Position numbers and translations under genes: made by a program. The notes beneath the pieces were generated by a model. It did no database searches. It worked only from the letters and a program-made list of their open reading frames with translations, and had not been told where the DNA came from. A stretch of 64,000 nucleotides of DNA from Verrucomicrobium sp. BvORR106 (lineage in GTDB: Bacteria > Verrucomicrobiota > Verrucomicrobiia > Verrucomicrobiales > Verrucomicrobiaceae): assembly GCF_000739655.1 (NCBI RefSeq), contig NZ_BATR01000016.1:1-64000 (forward strand), given 5' to 3'. Positions 7,568 through 15,776 of the stretch are shown here, piece after piece (position 1 is the stretch's first letter; each line of letters opens with the position of its first letter).

Positions 7568-8323
7568 CTAGCTAAGGATCCCGGCAGCATACAACCGAGC
7601 AAGTGGAAGACCCTTTTTCCAGTCCTGGAGTTTGGGGTGTTGACTTCCATTAAGGACATCCGTCTCCCCTTGTTCGGTCTTAGAGAAACAAAGCAGGTGA
7701 TGCGGCTCACACAGTCCGACGAAAATCGGTGAATGAGTGGCCACCAGCACTTGACCATCATATACAGAATTGAGCGAGAGAAAAACCGCCTCAACTGCTT
7801 GCGGATGAATTCCGTTTTCTGGCTCCTCAATAAAGAAAACTGAACTATTCTCTTTGAGATATGGCAACAGAGTAAGAGCAAACATCCGCAATGTGCCGTC
7901 TGATAAATGCCACGATGGCACCGCCGCTCCATTATCGAAATGAGCGACTAGATGGCTAAATTTTGTATCTGGACTTTCAACTACGTCTACCCTCTTCAGA
8001 GGTAGGATTGTGCGCAAATGCTCTAACCATGCCCCCATCCCAGTCATATCTCGCGAGAGACTGGCAACAACATGAGGTAGATTAGAACCGTCCGGAAGGA
8101 AGCCCCCTTTCTTTAGCGGAGGACAAGCCTTGCGCATCGACTCGCTGTTTAATGTCAATTGGAACGAGCCTTCCAAGAGTTGTTGCTTGAACCAGTTCGA
8201 AAGAGGAAATCGTTCGTCGGATGGCAGCGATCGAAGTGCCGATTCATGAGCTGGATTTCTTATCTGCAAGTTCCACTTTGTCGTCTCCGCTTTGAAATAG
8301 GAGTTTCCTGAGCCGGTTTGCCA
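7568..8323 (-). pseudogene. AAA/ABC-type defence ATPase, N-terminus missing
   Basis: The frame is bounded by a TAG at 8326-8324 and has no credible ATG. What remains is the C-terminal half of an ABC/OLD-like ATPase: signature-like SWHLSDGTLRMFALTLL, Walker B with catalytic Glu in SVFFIEEPENGIHPQA, and the H-loop in VLVATHSPIFVGL. The Walker A half (probably 150 or more residues) is absent. The remnant stops a few bases short of the integrase start at 8330, so the break probably coincides with integration or an associated deletion. It is followed at once by its partner gene. Confidence 0.8.
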
Positions 8324-8329
8324 CTATTT

Positions 8330-9475
8330 ATGGCATCCCTACGTAGAAAGGAACGCTCCCCATTCTGGTTCGCCTGCTTCATTCTCCCGGACGGTCGGAG
8401 GGTTCAGCGGTCCACCAAAGAAACCCGTCGCAAGGTCGCTCAGACCATGGCCGACGAGTGGGAGGTGCTGGCCAAACAGAAGGCCAAGGCCAAGCAGGCG
8501 CATCAAGTCATCTCTGACATTTACAAAAGCGCTCACGGGGAAGACCTCCCATCTTCGACCACCCGGACCTTCCTGGAGGGCTGGCTGGCCCGCCGGAAGG
8601 GGGAAGTGAAGCCCGCCAGCTACTCCAACTACAGTGCCCGGGTTCGCGATTTCTTGAGGTGGCTGGGGAAAGGAGGCGACGACGCCATCGGGCAACTGGC
8701 CCAAAGCTCGTTCGTGAAATACAGAGACGACGTGGCCCAGAGGCTCAGCGTCACCACGGCGAACCAAGCCGTCAAACTGTTGCGCTCCATGTTCGAAGAC
8801 GCCCGCCGGGATGGCTACCTGCCCGAGAATCCCGTTCGGGATGTTCGTCCGCTCAAGTCGGCCGAAGAGAGAGTCAAAAGGCGGCCCTTTACCATTTCAG
8901 AGCTGCAAGCTGTCCTGTCAGTGGCAGATGACGAATGGCGCTCAATGGTGTTGTTCGGGATCTACACTGGTCAACGCATCGCGGACCTAGCTCGCCTTCG
9001 GTGGGCAAATCTGGATCTCCTTCAAGGGGAAATCCGTCTCCAGACTGCCAAAACCGGCAGGGTCGTCATCATCCCTTTGGCTGAGCCCCTTCAGCGGCAT
9101 ATTGCCTCACTCACGGCTGGCGAGGCGGACGCCTTCATCCACCCCCGAGCAGCCAGCCACGTAAAGGTCGCCACCGGCCAGGCTGCCGCCCTTTCGCGTC
9201 AGTTCGGCGACATTCTGGCCGCGGCAGGTTTGCGGCAGATTACCAGCCACGAAGCTCAGAAACAGGGTCGATCCGGACGACATGAAATCGCCCCGTTGTC
9301 ATTCCACTCCCTTCGCCACACCGCTACGAGCCTGATGAAAAACGCCGGCGTGTCGCCAGCCATCGTTCAAGACATCATCGGGCACGACTCGGCAGAGATC
9401 TCCGCCCACTACACCCACGTGGACAGTCCCTCCAAACGAAAAGCCCTCAGCAGCCTCCCAGACCTCAATCCATGA
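8330..9475 (+). CDS. Tyrosine recombinase / integrase
   Basis: The protein has 381 residues from the ATG at 8330; a TTG at 8318 is an alternative start. It begins with an arm-binding-like domain (FILPDGRRVQRST), followed by a SAM-like core-binding domain (residues about 75-165) and the catalytic domain. The catalytic residues are visible: R216 (TGQRIADL), H326 and R329 (SFHSLRHT), H352 (IGHD) and nucleophile Y361 (SAHYTHVD). Its stop codon shares ATGA with the next gene. It is the likely agent for the island that ends at the tRNA fragment near 11960, although it lies 3.6 kb from that site. Confidence 0.93.
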   Translation: MASLRRKERSPFWFACFILPDGRRVQRSTKETRRKVAQTMADEWEVLAKQKAKAKQAHQVISDIYKSAHGEDLPSSTTRTFLEGWLARRKGEVKPASYSNYSARVRDFLRWLGKGGDDAIGQLAQSSFVKYRDDVAQRLSVTTANQAVKLLRSMFEDARRDGYLPENPVRDVRPLKSAEERVKRRPFTISELQAVLSVADDEWRSMVLFGIYTGQRIADLARLRWANLDLLQGEIRLQTAKTGRVVIIPLAEPLQRHIASLTAGEADAFIHPRAASHVKVATGQAAALSRQFGDILAAAGLRQITSHEAQKQGRSGRHEIAPLSFHSLRHTATSLMKNAGVSPAIVQDIIGHDSAEISAHYTHVDSPSKRKALSSLPDLNP

Positions 9476-10023
9476 AGAAAAGTACCTCCCGGATGGTTGA
9501 GAAACCGCGACCACAGCTAGACACCGGGTACCCCGCTGTTGGCGAGCTCGCATTGTTAGCTGCCCAGTTGTTGGGTAAATCCGACGCTCTAGACGTGAAT
9601 GCCGCTGCGGAGAAAGCGCTTTCCCTATGGCGGGCCTCAGCTATGGCCATCTACGCAGCCAAAGAAGCGGAGGTCAACTTTCCCGCTGTGGTCTACGAAG
9701 ACTGGTACATCCAAGCGAAGAAGGCTGCAGACGACCGGTACATCTACCCGAGCACCGGCAAAACGTTGACCTTTAGGGAGGCGGCAAAGACCCTCTACGA
9801 AGAGGATGAGCCCAATTCCATGAAGCTGCTAGCAGCACTCGTCCGCAAGAATGGGGAAAAGGCCTCCCAGCGGGTGACAGTCAACCAATTCTGGTCGTGG
9901 GCAGTATGGCGGGAGGTCGAACGACTCGAAGTCCAGGAAGCAACGAAGAGCAAATGGGGTCGGGAGATGGCTGCCAAACGAGAGGAAAAGAAAAAGACCA
10001 AGGTGAACAAAAATAAACTTTGA
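9472..10023 (+). CDS. Hypothetical island protein
   Basis: The protein has 183 residues, and its ATG overlaps the integrase stop by four bases, so it is translationally coupled. It appears all-helical (ALLAAQLLGKSDALDVNAAA, later FREAAKTLYEEDEPNSMKLL), and its C-terminus is very basic (REEKKKTKVNKNKL), as in nucleic-acid-binding proteins. I recognise no family. Its position suggests a role in excision, replication or maintenance of the element. Confidence 0.75.
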   Translation: MKKSTSRMVEKPRPQLDTGYPAVGELALLAAQLLGKSDALDVNAAAEKALSLWRASAMAIYAAKEAEVNFPAVVYEDWYIQAKKAADDRYIYPSTGKTLTFREAAKTLYEEDEPNSMKLLAALVRKNGEKASQRVTVNQFWSWAVWREVERLEVQEATKSKWGREMAAKREEKKKTKVNKNKL

Positions 10024-10149
10024 CGACAAGAATCTCTCCCCCTCAACGCGCAAAGAACGGGAACAGACGACTCCAGCAACGGCTCCACAACGAAATATCG
10101 ACTGCGTCCAACGACAACCTAACGGGAAGTCAGTTTGCTACCGTGATTT

Positions 10150-10404
10150 GTGAACACGGTTCAAGACAACTCTAAACTCTCCACCGACGCCCTCCCAGAG
10201 TGGGCAAGGCCCACAGACATCACCCGTCTCTTTGGAATCAAGCGAGGTACGCTTTGGGCTCTCATGTCCTCAGGCGACATTCGCAGCGTGTCGCTACGGA
10301 AAAAGCATCAGCTCAAGGGCACACGTCTTGTGAATGTGCAGTCCGTTCGCGACTTCATTGAGGCCCAGACGCCCGGCAGTGAGAAGCGCAGCGAGGGACT
10401 TTGA
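10150..10404 (+). CDS. Excisionase-like helix-turn-helix protein
   Basis: The protein has 84 residues from a GTG. It carries a MerR/excisionase-type helix-turn-helix (RPTDITRLFGIKRGTLWALM) followed by a wing (GDIRSVSLRKKHQLKGTRLV) and a helix (VQSVRDFIEA). Small proteins of this type direct excision or regulate mobile elements. Its stop codon overlaps a possible TTG start of the following replication-type gene. The role is inferred from domain and position. Confidence 0.8.
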   Translation: MNTVQDNSKLSTDALPEWARPTDITRLFGIKRGTLWALMSSGDIRSVSLRKKHQLKGTRLVNVQSVRDFIEAQTPGSEKRSEGL

Positions 10405-10436
10405 GGCTTCTAGACACGAACACTGCAACTTCACCC

Positions 10437-11920
10437 ATGAAGGCCTCACCTGCTGCCTCGATGCCCCGCCGACCGCCTCGCTCGAAGCGAGAGAAGCGCA
10501 TCAACCACCTTACGCCCGCCATGGCCCTTGAGCAGGGCAAAGGCTATGTGGTCCTGCCCAGTGACGCCGTCTCTTCTCTCGACCCTTTCTCCTGCAAGCT
10601 GCTGGCCGTACTGCTGAACCGCAGCAGTGATTTCCAGTGGAACCGGGGGTATCTCCGCCGCGCGGCCAAAATTTCTGACTACCGAGTACGGGACGCCCTG
10701 CTGGCGCTCAAGGCAACAGGTTACGTAAAGACGGAGCACCGTACGACCGATGGCGGCACCAAGATGGCCGGGCAGAAGTGGTGGGTGACCGCCATCCCGT
10801 TCGTCTTTGCCAAAACAGCTGATTCCGAAGCCGTTTCCCGTGTTGTCGAAATCCGTCAAGACGGGGAGCATCACGACAAATGTATTGTATATCATAACGT
10901 AACCACACCCTTACCCTCTCCGTGCCGGAGAGGGGACCAGGAAAGCTTCTCACCGGGAGAAGAGTTGGAAACGATGCCGGAGGCAGCAGATCCGGTGGGC
11001 AGTTTACCGGTATCGAATGATCAGGACTCTTTGACGGTGCTCCCGGGAGATCCCGATAACGGTATGGGGGATCAGACGGAGGACATTCTCTGCGACATTT
11101 CCCCGGTCATTTCCGATTCAGTTGATTTGGATAACGTTGACACTGAACTGGATGCTGCGCCTGCCCTTCGGACATTTCACCTGTCATTTCCCACTCGTTG
11201 CCAGAGTCTCTGCGCCCCTCCCGAAACTGGGGCGACGATACTCGTGCTGCGTTCCAGTGGGTCCTCAACTCCCAGTTCGCGGAGGAATTCCGCAAGATCC
11301 TCGGCAACGGATTTGCCTGGGACATGGCCTCAGCCAGGATGTTTTACCGTCGGTTCCGGGCTGGAACCATCCGCCCCGTCGACACCTACACGATGCAGGG
11401 GATGGGCCTTTCCCAGATCCGTGAAGTGTGTGCGGTGGCGGCGACTTCCCTCACGATGCTGTGCCGTCGCTGGGAGTCGATCATCAACCGCTTCGCTGCG
11501 GACGAGAACAAGATGTGGCAGTACCACCACGACCTGGTCATGCGGACGATGTCCCGTGTGCATGGTACAGGTCTTTGGGAGGAGGTGGGAACCCATCAAG
11601 CTGAAGGTACGGACCTTCCAGTGGAGCCGAACGTGTTCATGCTGCATGCGTTTGATGGTGCTGATCCGGAATGGACCTACCGCCAGCTGGAGCGCTGGCT
11701 CGATAATGATCCGGCTCGTTTGGCTGCGACGCTGTCGTGTGTGTGCCCTGTGCAGGCGGTGGTCCTCCTGGACCCGGCCTGCTCGCCGCCCGAGGTCATC
11801 CGCATGGCCCGCGGCATTGTTCTGCCAGACCTCATCAAGCTGTGCGCCTTGTCGGAAACCGTGGACCGCAACACCTTTCAGTCGCTGGCCGAAGTGGTCC
11901 AGCAAGTTGAACTCCTTTGA
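10437..11920 (+). pseudogene. Replication-type wHTH protein, split by a frameshift
   Basis: The first part, from 10437, has a winged-helix domain like that of phage or plasmid replication proteins (FSCKLLAVLLNRSSDFQWNR, then RDALLALKATGYVKTE). It becomes acidic and linker-like up to about 11150. The continuation is one base back, in another frame, from about 11170 to the stop at 11920 (RAAFQWVLNSQFAEEF, later RWLDNDPARLAATLSC). The original frame after 11160 is Ser/Arg-rich nonsense. The encoded string DISPVIS occurs in both frames (about 11095 and 11171), so a short duplication accompanies the break. The gene is probably inactive unless the frame is recoded. Confidence 0.65.
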
Positions 11921-11935
11921 TACTTTGGAATGATC

Positions 11936-11960
11936 GGGGGTTCGATCCCCTCCCTGCTCA
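11936..11960 (+). other. tRNA 3'-end fragment, probable attachment site
   Basis: GGGGG-TTCGATC-CCCTC forms a canonical T-arm (stem of five with one G-U pair, seven-base loop). It is followed by CCTGCTC as the acceptor 3' strand and the discriminator base A. No matching 5' half (an acceptor strand GAGCAGG) is present upstream, which is protein-coding. Fragments like this are left by integrases that target the 3' end of tRNA genes. The intact tRNA should lie at the other end of the island or elsewhere in the genome. Confidence 0.7.
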
Positions 11961-12023
11961 CTCCTATATTTTATGAGGCTCCGCGCATCTAAAGTCAAAA
12001 CCTAGTCCGTGTTGCCCCCGAAA

Positions 12024-13196
12024 TCATGGACTCAGCACAACCTTTACGCAGCCATCCTGCTTGTCCCGGAACATCTTGTAGGCATCCGGTGCCTTCTCCA
12101 GCGGCAGACGGTGAGTGATCACAAAGGAGGGGTCGATCTCCCCATTTTCAATGCGGGAGAGCAAGGGGCGGAGATAGCGCTGGACGTGAGTCTGTCCCAT
12201 CTTGAACGTCAGCCCTTTATTCACTGCGGCCCCGAAGGGGATTTTGTCCAGCAGCCCTACATAGACACCAGGGATGGAGATGGTGCCCGCCTTCCGACAG
12301 CATCGGATGGCCTGTCGAAGCACGTGAGGTCGGTCCGTGCCCAGCATGACTGCCGCTTTGGCCTTGTCGAGAATTGCATCGAAGCTGCCCGTACCATGCG
12401 CTTCGGTGCCCACGGCATCAATGCAGCGGTCCGGTCCCCGTCCGTCGGTCATGCTCATAAGACGTTCGTAAATGTCATCGTTGTCGAAATTGAGCGTTTC
12501 CGCCTTGCCGTGAGTCGCCGCCATCGCGAGTCGCTCAGGCACCCGGTCGATGGCAATCACGCGGCCCGCCCCCATGATCCAGCAACTCTGAATGACAAAT
12601 TGACCGACTGGACCACAGCCCCAAACCGCAACGGTATCACCGGGCTCAATCTCTGCATTCTCCGCAGCCATGTAACCTGTGGGGAAGATGTCCGAGAGGA
12701 AGAGCACCTTGTCGTCCGGAAGGTCGGACTCAATCTTCACCGGCCCCACATCTGCATAGGGCACACGCAAGTACTCCGCCTGACCACCGGCAAAGCCCCC
12801 CAACATATGCGAATAGCCAAAGAGCCCCGCGGGAGATTGCCCCATTGCCTTGCGGGCGATTTCCGCATTGGGATTAGAGGTGTCGCAACAGGAGTAGAGG
12901 CCTTTGCTGCAGAAGAAGCAGCTCCCACAGGAGATGGTGAAAGGCACCACCACTCGATCGCCTGGACGAAGCTTCTTCACCGCGGCCCCCACCTCGACCA
13001 CCACGCCCATGGGCTCATGCCCAAGGATGTCTCCAGCCTCCATGGTAGGCATGAAACCATCGAACAAATGCAGATCTGAACCGCAAATGGCCGTGGCTGT
13101 TATCTTAATGATCGCGTCAGTAGGATCGATAATTTTTGGGTCTGGAACTGAATCCACCCGTACATCCGACTTTCCATGCCAACAAAGTGCCTTCAT
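12024..13196 (-). CDS. Zinc-dependent alcohol dehydrogenase family protein
   Basis: The protein has 390 residues, a full-length medium-chain dehydrogenase. Catalytic zinc ligands are seen in [12 protein letters not shown] (Cys) and [14 protein letters not shown] (His-Glu). The structural zinc loop is [15 protein letters not shown]. The Rossmann motif is [17 protein letters not shown]. The sequence resembles the formaldehyde-dehydrogenase-like branch used for general aldehyde or alcohol oxidation with NAD. It is cytoplasmic and monocistronic, the first intact chromosomal gene after the island boundary. The substrate cannot be read from the sequence. Confidence 0.93.
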   Translation of the reverse strand: MKALCWHGKSDVRVDSVPDPKIIDPTDAIIKITATAICGSDLHLFDGFMPTMEAGDILGHEPMGVVVEVGAAVKKLRPGDRVVVPFTISCGSCFFCSKGLYSCCDTSNPNAEIARKAMGQSPAGLFGYSHMLGGFAGGQAEYLRVPYADVGPVKIESDLPDDKVLFLSDIFPTGYMAAENAEIEPGDTVAVWGCGPVGQFVIQSCWIMGAGRVIAIDRVPERLAMAATHGKAETLNFDNDDIYERLMSMTDGRGPDRCIDAVGTEAHGTGSFDAILDKAKAAVMLGTDRPHVLRQAIRCCRKAGTISIPGVYVGLLDKIPFGAAVNKGLTFKMGQTHVQRYLRPLLSRIENGEIDPSFVITHRLPLEKAPDAYKMFRDKQDGCVKVVLSP

Positions 13197-13348
13197 ATCC
13201 TCGTGATCGCCGACGCTTCTCCAAGCGGCCCGAATTCATTGCCCGCCCGATAGGCACCTCATCCGGATAACTTACGGTCCAAACTCGTCCACCCCACGAT
13301 TCTCACGACAGAGGAGAATAGTCTCCTGACATTCAATCCCCAATCAAT

Positions 13349-13620
13349 ATGGAGACCATTACCAGAAACATCGAGATAGGCCGATCCCTGCGCACCGTGT
13401 ACAATCAGTGGACCCAGTTCGAAGACTTTCCCCACTTCATGGAGGGCGTGAAGTCGGTGCGGCAGATCAATGACAAGCTGTTGCAGTGGGAAGCGGAGAT
13501 TGTCGGCAAGACCAAAATCTGGGAGGCAGAAATCTACGAACAAGTACCGGACCAGGTAATTGCCTGGCGCAGCACCAGCGGTGCGGAGAACAGCGGAGTG
13601 GCCCTATTCGCGGCATTCAG
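13349..13620 (+). pseudogene. SRPBCC (polyketide cyclase/dehydrase-like) gene, C-terminus missing
   Basis: The first 90 residues match the SRPBCC stress-family pattern (IGRSLRTVYNQWTQFEDFPH, then VKSVRQINDKLLQWEAEI and IAWRSTSGAENSGVALF). The family continues for about 60 more residues, ending in a helix. Here the match stops near 13615, exactly where the stop codon of the convergent receiver gene lies. The open frame then runs on to 13846 as unrelated antisense of that gene. It is a truncated gene. Confidence 0.75.
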
Positions 13621-14015
13621 GACTCCTCCGGGTGTCGGAGCAGGGCCTCTCGCACCACCTTATCCAACTCCCGTAGATCAAACGGCTTTCTCAAGTGCTG
13701 CGCAAAGCCGGCTGCAGAGGCGTCTGCTTCATCCTGTTTCGTCGCGGCAGCACTCATGGCCACAGCGTACACCGGAGCCTGTGCCTCAGCCATCTCTCTC
13801 AAAAGATCCCACCCATGACCATCTGGCAGGTTCCTGTCACAAATAAGAACATCCCAGCGACACTTTTCAAGGTTGGTTCGAGCATCCTGCAGATCACATG
13901 CGACGGCTACCCTGTGCCCCATCCTGTTAAGATATCGATCGAGCACGCCCCGAATGTCAGCATGATCTTCCACCACTAAAATCTGGAGGCGCCTCGATGG
14001 AAAATGTTCATCCAT
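13617..14015 (-). CDS. Single-domain response regulator (receiver)
   Basis: The protein has 132 residues and a complete receiver fold: acidic pocket ILVVEDHADIRGVL, phosphoacceptor Asp in DVLICDRNLPDGHG, Ser switch in VYAVAMSAAA, and Lys in HLRKPFDLREL. There is no output domain, so it would act by protein contact or phosphotransfer. No kinase is adjacent. Its 3' end abuts the cut end of the SRPBCC gene, and the fragment at 14158 lies behind it, so it may have arrived in a rearrangement. Confidence 0.88.
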   Translation of the reverse strand: MDEHFPSRRLQILVVEDHADIRGVLDRYLNRMGHRVAVACDLQDARTNLEKCRWDVLICDRNLPDGHGWDLLREMAEAQAPVYAVAMSAAATKQDEADASAAGFAQHLRKPFDLRELDKVVREALLRHPEES

Positions 14016-14157
14016 GTGTTGAGACTAGATTGCTCACGAATCCGGACAATTCCCCCAATTGAGGGCCAGAAGGAGCAATCCTTCAGCAGGTTGCGAAGAA
14101 GCCCTCTTCCTCCAACCGCAACAATCGGTGCCTCTTGTACCAGACATCATGCCTTCC

Positions 14158-14226
14158 ATGAACGAGTTTGAAATCTATATTCCGCTTCCGAAGGTCGATG
14201 GCGCCGCAGTCCCCTCGATCATCCCA
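14158..14226 (+). pseudogene. 5' fragment of a small conserved gene
   Basis: The start MNEFEIYIPLPKVDGAAV resembles the N-terminus of a family of small hypothetical proteins that begin MNEFxIYIPL and have about 75 residues. The match is lost after about 18 residues, and the frame runs into the 3' end of the LLM gene on the other strand. Recognition rests on a short stretch. Confidence 0.4.
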
Positions 14227-15207
14227 CTACAGAAAGGCGGGGAGTACCTTTTCACCAAACACATCGATAAACTCCTCCTGGTTCCTGCCAATGTTGTGTA
14301 GCACGATCTTGGTGAATCCAGCATCGATGTCATTCTGAATCCACTCCCTGTGTTGCTCCAGGCTGTCTGAAATCCGGATCATATCGTCCATGTCCTCAGG
14401 ACGCACATGTTTGCCGATGGCGTCGAATTCCGCTGGGGTGCGAAGTTCTGCCAGGACATTGTTCTGAAATGCCACACTCCGCCATTGCTGATGGGCATTA
14501 AGACGCGCCTCCTGCTTCGTCGGCGCATAGGAAAGGCCGCTTTTGAGGTAAAGGGGTTTGCCTGCGCCACCTCCTCGATGAAAGGCCTCGACCATCTTCC
14601 GCAATTCCTCGGGCGGCTTAGAGACCGTAATGAGTCCATCGGCCCACGAGCCCATCCATTCAGCAGTGGCTTCGGTGATGGCGGCCCCGATGAGAAGTGG
14701 CGTCTGCCGCGGCAGCGTATAGAGCTTCGCCTCTTCCACCGTAACCAAGCCTCGATGCGTGACCGTATCGCCCGCCCAAAGAGCGCGAATGATGTCCGCG
14801 CATTCCTTTAGCCTTGCATTGCGGATGTCTTTTAGGGGCCACGGCTGCCCGGTGATCTTTTCATTAAGAGCCTCTCCGCTGCCTATCGCCAGCCAATAGC
14901 GCCCTTCGTACATTTCAGAAAGCGTCGCGGCGGCTTGGGCGACAACAGCGGGATGATATCGATAGCCGGGGCAACAGATCATCGCACCGGGCAGAGAAGT
15001 CGCCTGCAACGCAGCTCCCATCCAAGCCCAGGAGAAACCGGCCTGCCCCTGAGCCTCGCTCCAAGGATGAAAATGGTCCGAACTGAAGAACCCGTTGAAT
15101 CCTGCCTTCTCCGCCTTCTGCACCCACCTCAGGAGCGCGCTGGGGGCAAATTGCTCATGCGAAGCATGATAACTGATCTCCAGGTCGCTCTGAGGGGTGG
15201 TGCTCAC
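14227..15207 (-). CDS. LLM class flavin-dependent oxidoreductase
   Basis: The protein has 326 residues with the TIM-barrel pattern of luciferase-like and F420-type enzymes: GFNGFFSSDHFHPWSE near 35-50, YHPAVVAQAAATLSEMYEGR near 85-105, WLAIGSGEALNE, and PLLIGAAITEATAEWMGSWADG near 170-190. The family includes F420-dependent and FMN-dependent members, and the cofactor cannot be decided here. It is cytoplasmic. The DUF892 gene lies 14 bases upstream on the same strand, so the two may be co-transcribed. Confidence 0.88.
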   Translation of the reverse strand: MSTTPQSDLEISYHASHEQFAPSALLRWVQKAEKAGFNGFFSSDHFHPWSEAQGQAGFSWAWMGAALQATSLPGAMICCPGYRYHPAVVAQAAATLSEMYEGRYWLAIGSGEALNEKITGQPWPLKDIRNARLKECADIIRALWAGDTVTHRGLVTVEEAKLYTLPRQTPLLIGAAITEATAEWMGSWADGLITVSKPPEELRKMVEAFHRGGGAGKPLYLKSGLSYAPTKQEARLNAHQQWRSVAFQNNVLAELRTPAEFDAIGKHVRPEDMDDMIRISDSLEQHREWIQNDIDAGFTKIVLHNIGRNQEEFIDVFGEKVLPAFL

Positions 15208-15221
15208 ACGTGCGGATCGGA

Positions 15222-15713
15222 TCAGGCAGCTGCGGACACGTTGATTTCCGACAAGGCAAGATCCGTCAGTTTCTTGTCGGTCGCGCCTTCTTCATCCAGC
15301 GTTTTCTGTAGGATCTTCTGTCCTTCTTTATCGCCAATGATTTCTGCCAGCGACCGGGCCGTGCCGTACCCTGCGATTTCGTAGTGCTCCACCTTCTGAG
15401 CAGCCCCGATGAGTCCGACATCCAGGATCTCTGGATCGGCTTCCTCTTCAATCAGCTCCTTGCCTTCCTCAATGAGACCCTCCATGGCTTTGCACTTTGG
15501 TCCCCGGGTAGTTTGTTTGTGACTGGCCAGGAGCTTCTCCAGACGCACAGCATGCTCCCGAGTTTCCTCCAGGTGAAGTTCGAATCCGGCGCGCAGCTTT
15601 TCATTGGTCGACGCCTTGGCCATTTTGGGCAAGGCCTTGATCAGCTGCTTCTCCGCGCTGTAGAGGTCCTTTAACTGGTGAATATAGAGATCTGTAAGGG
15701 TTTCTAGTTTCAT
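15222..15713 (-). CDS. Ferritin-like DUF892 (YciE-type) stress protein
   Basis: The protein has 163 residues from the ATG at 15713; an earlier in-frame start would add 16 unlikely residues. It is a four-helix bundle with the family's ligand pattern: LYIHQLKDLYSAEKQLIKAL, HLEETREHAVRLE, AAQKVEHYEIAGYGTA and TLDEEGATDKKLTDLA. The Glu and His positions fit a di-iron site. Members are induced by osmotic or oxidative stress. It sits between the LLM enzyme and the amylase on the same strand. Confidence 0.92.
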   Translation of the reverse strand: MKLETLTDLYIHQLKDLYSAEKQLIKALPKMAKASTNEKLRAGFELHLEETREHAVRLEKLLASHKQTTRGPKCKAMEGLIEEGKELIEEEADPEILDVGLIGAAQKVEHYEIAGYGTARSLAEIIGDKEGQKILQKTLDEEGATDKKLTDLALSEINVSAAA

Positions 15714-15776
15714 ACGTGGCAGATTCGGAGTCACTTCATTTGCCGGATGTAGATTATCCAAGGCAGTTACGCCCGG

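Noticed and set aside
8290-8326. The string TGSGNSYFKAE at the start of the truncated ATPase as a Walker A motif
   Set aside because: It lacks the essential Lys (Asn in its place), and the following residues fit the middle of the ATPase better than the region after a Walker A.
11160-11933. Continuation of the first frame of the island replication gene as a 510-residue protein
   Set aside because: After about 11160 it is Ser/Arg/Cys-rich low-complexity text, while the neighbouring frame is clearly coding.
11888-11962. A complete tRNA gene
   Set aside because: Only the T-arm and acceptor 3' strand are present. No 5' acceptor strand, D-arm or proper anticodon arm can be folded upstream.
13621-13846. 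C-terminal half of the SRPBCC frame
   Set aside because: It is antisense to the receiver gene and shows none of the family's conserved ending.
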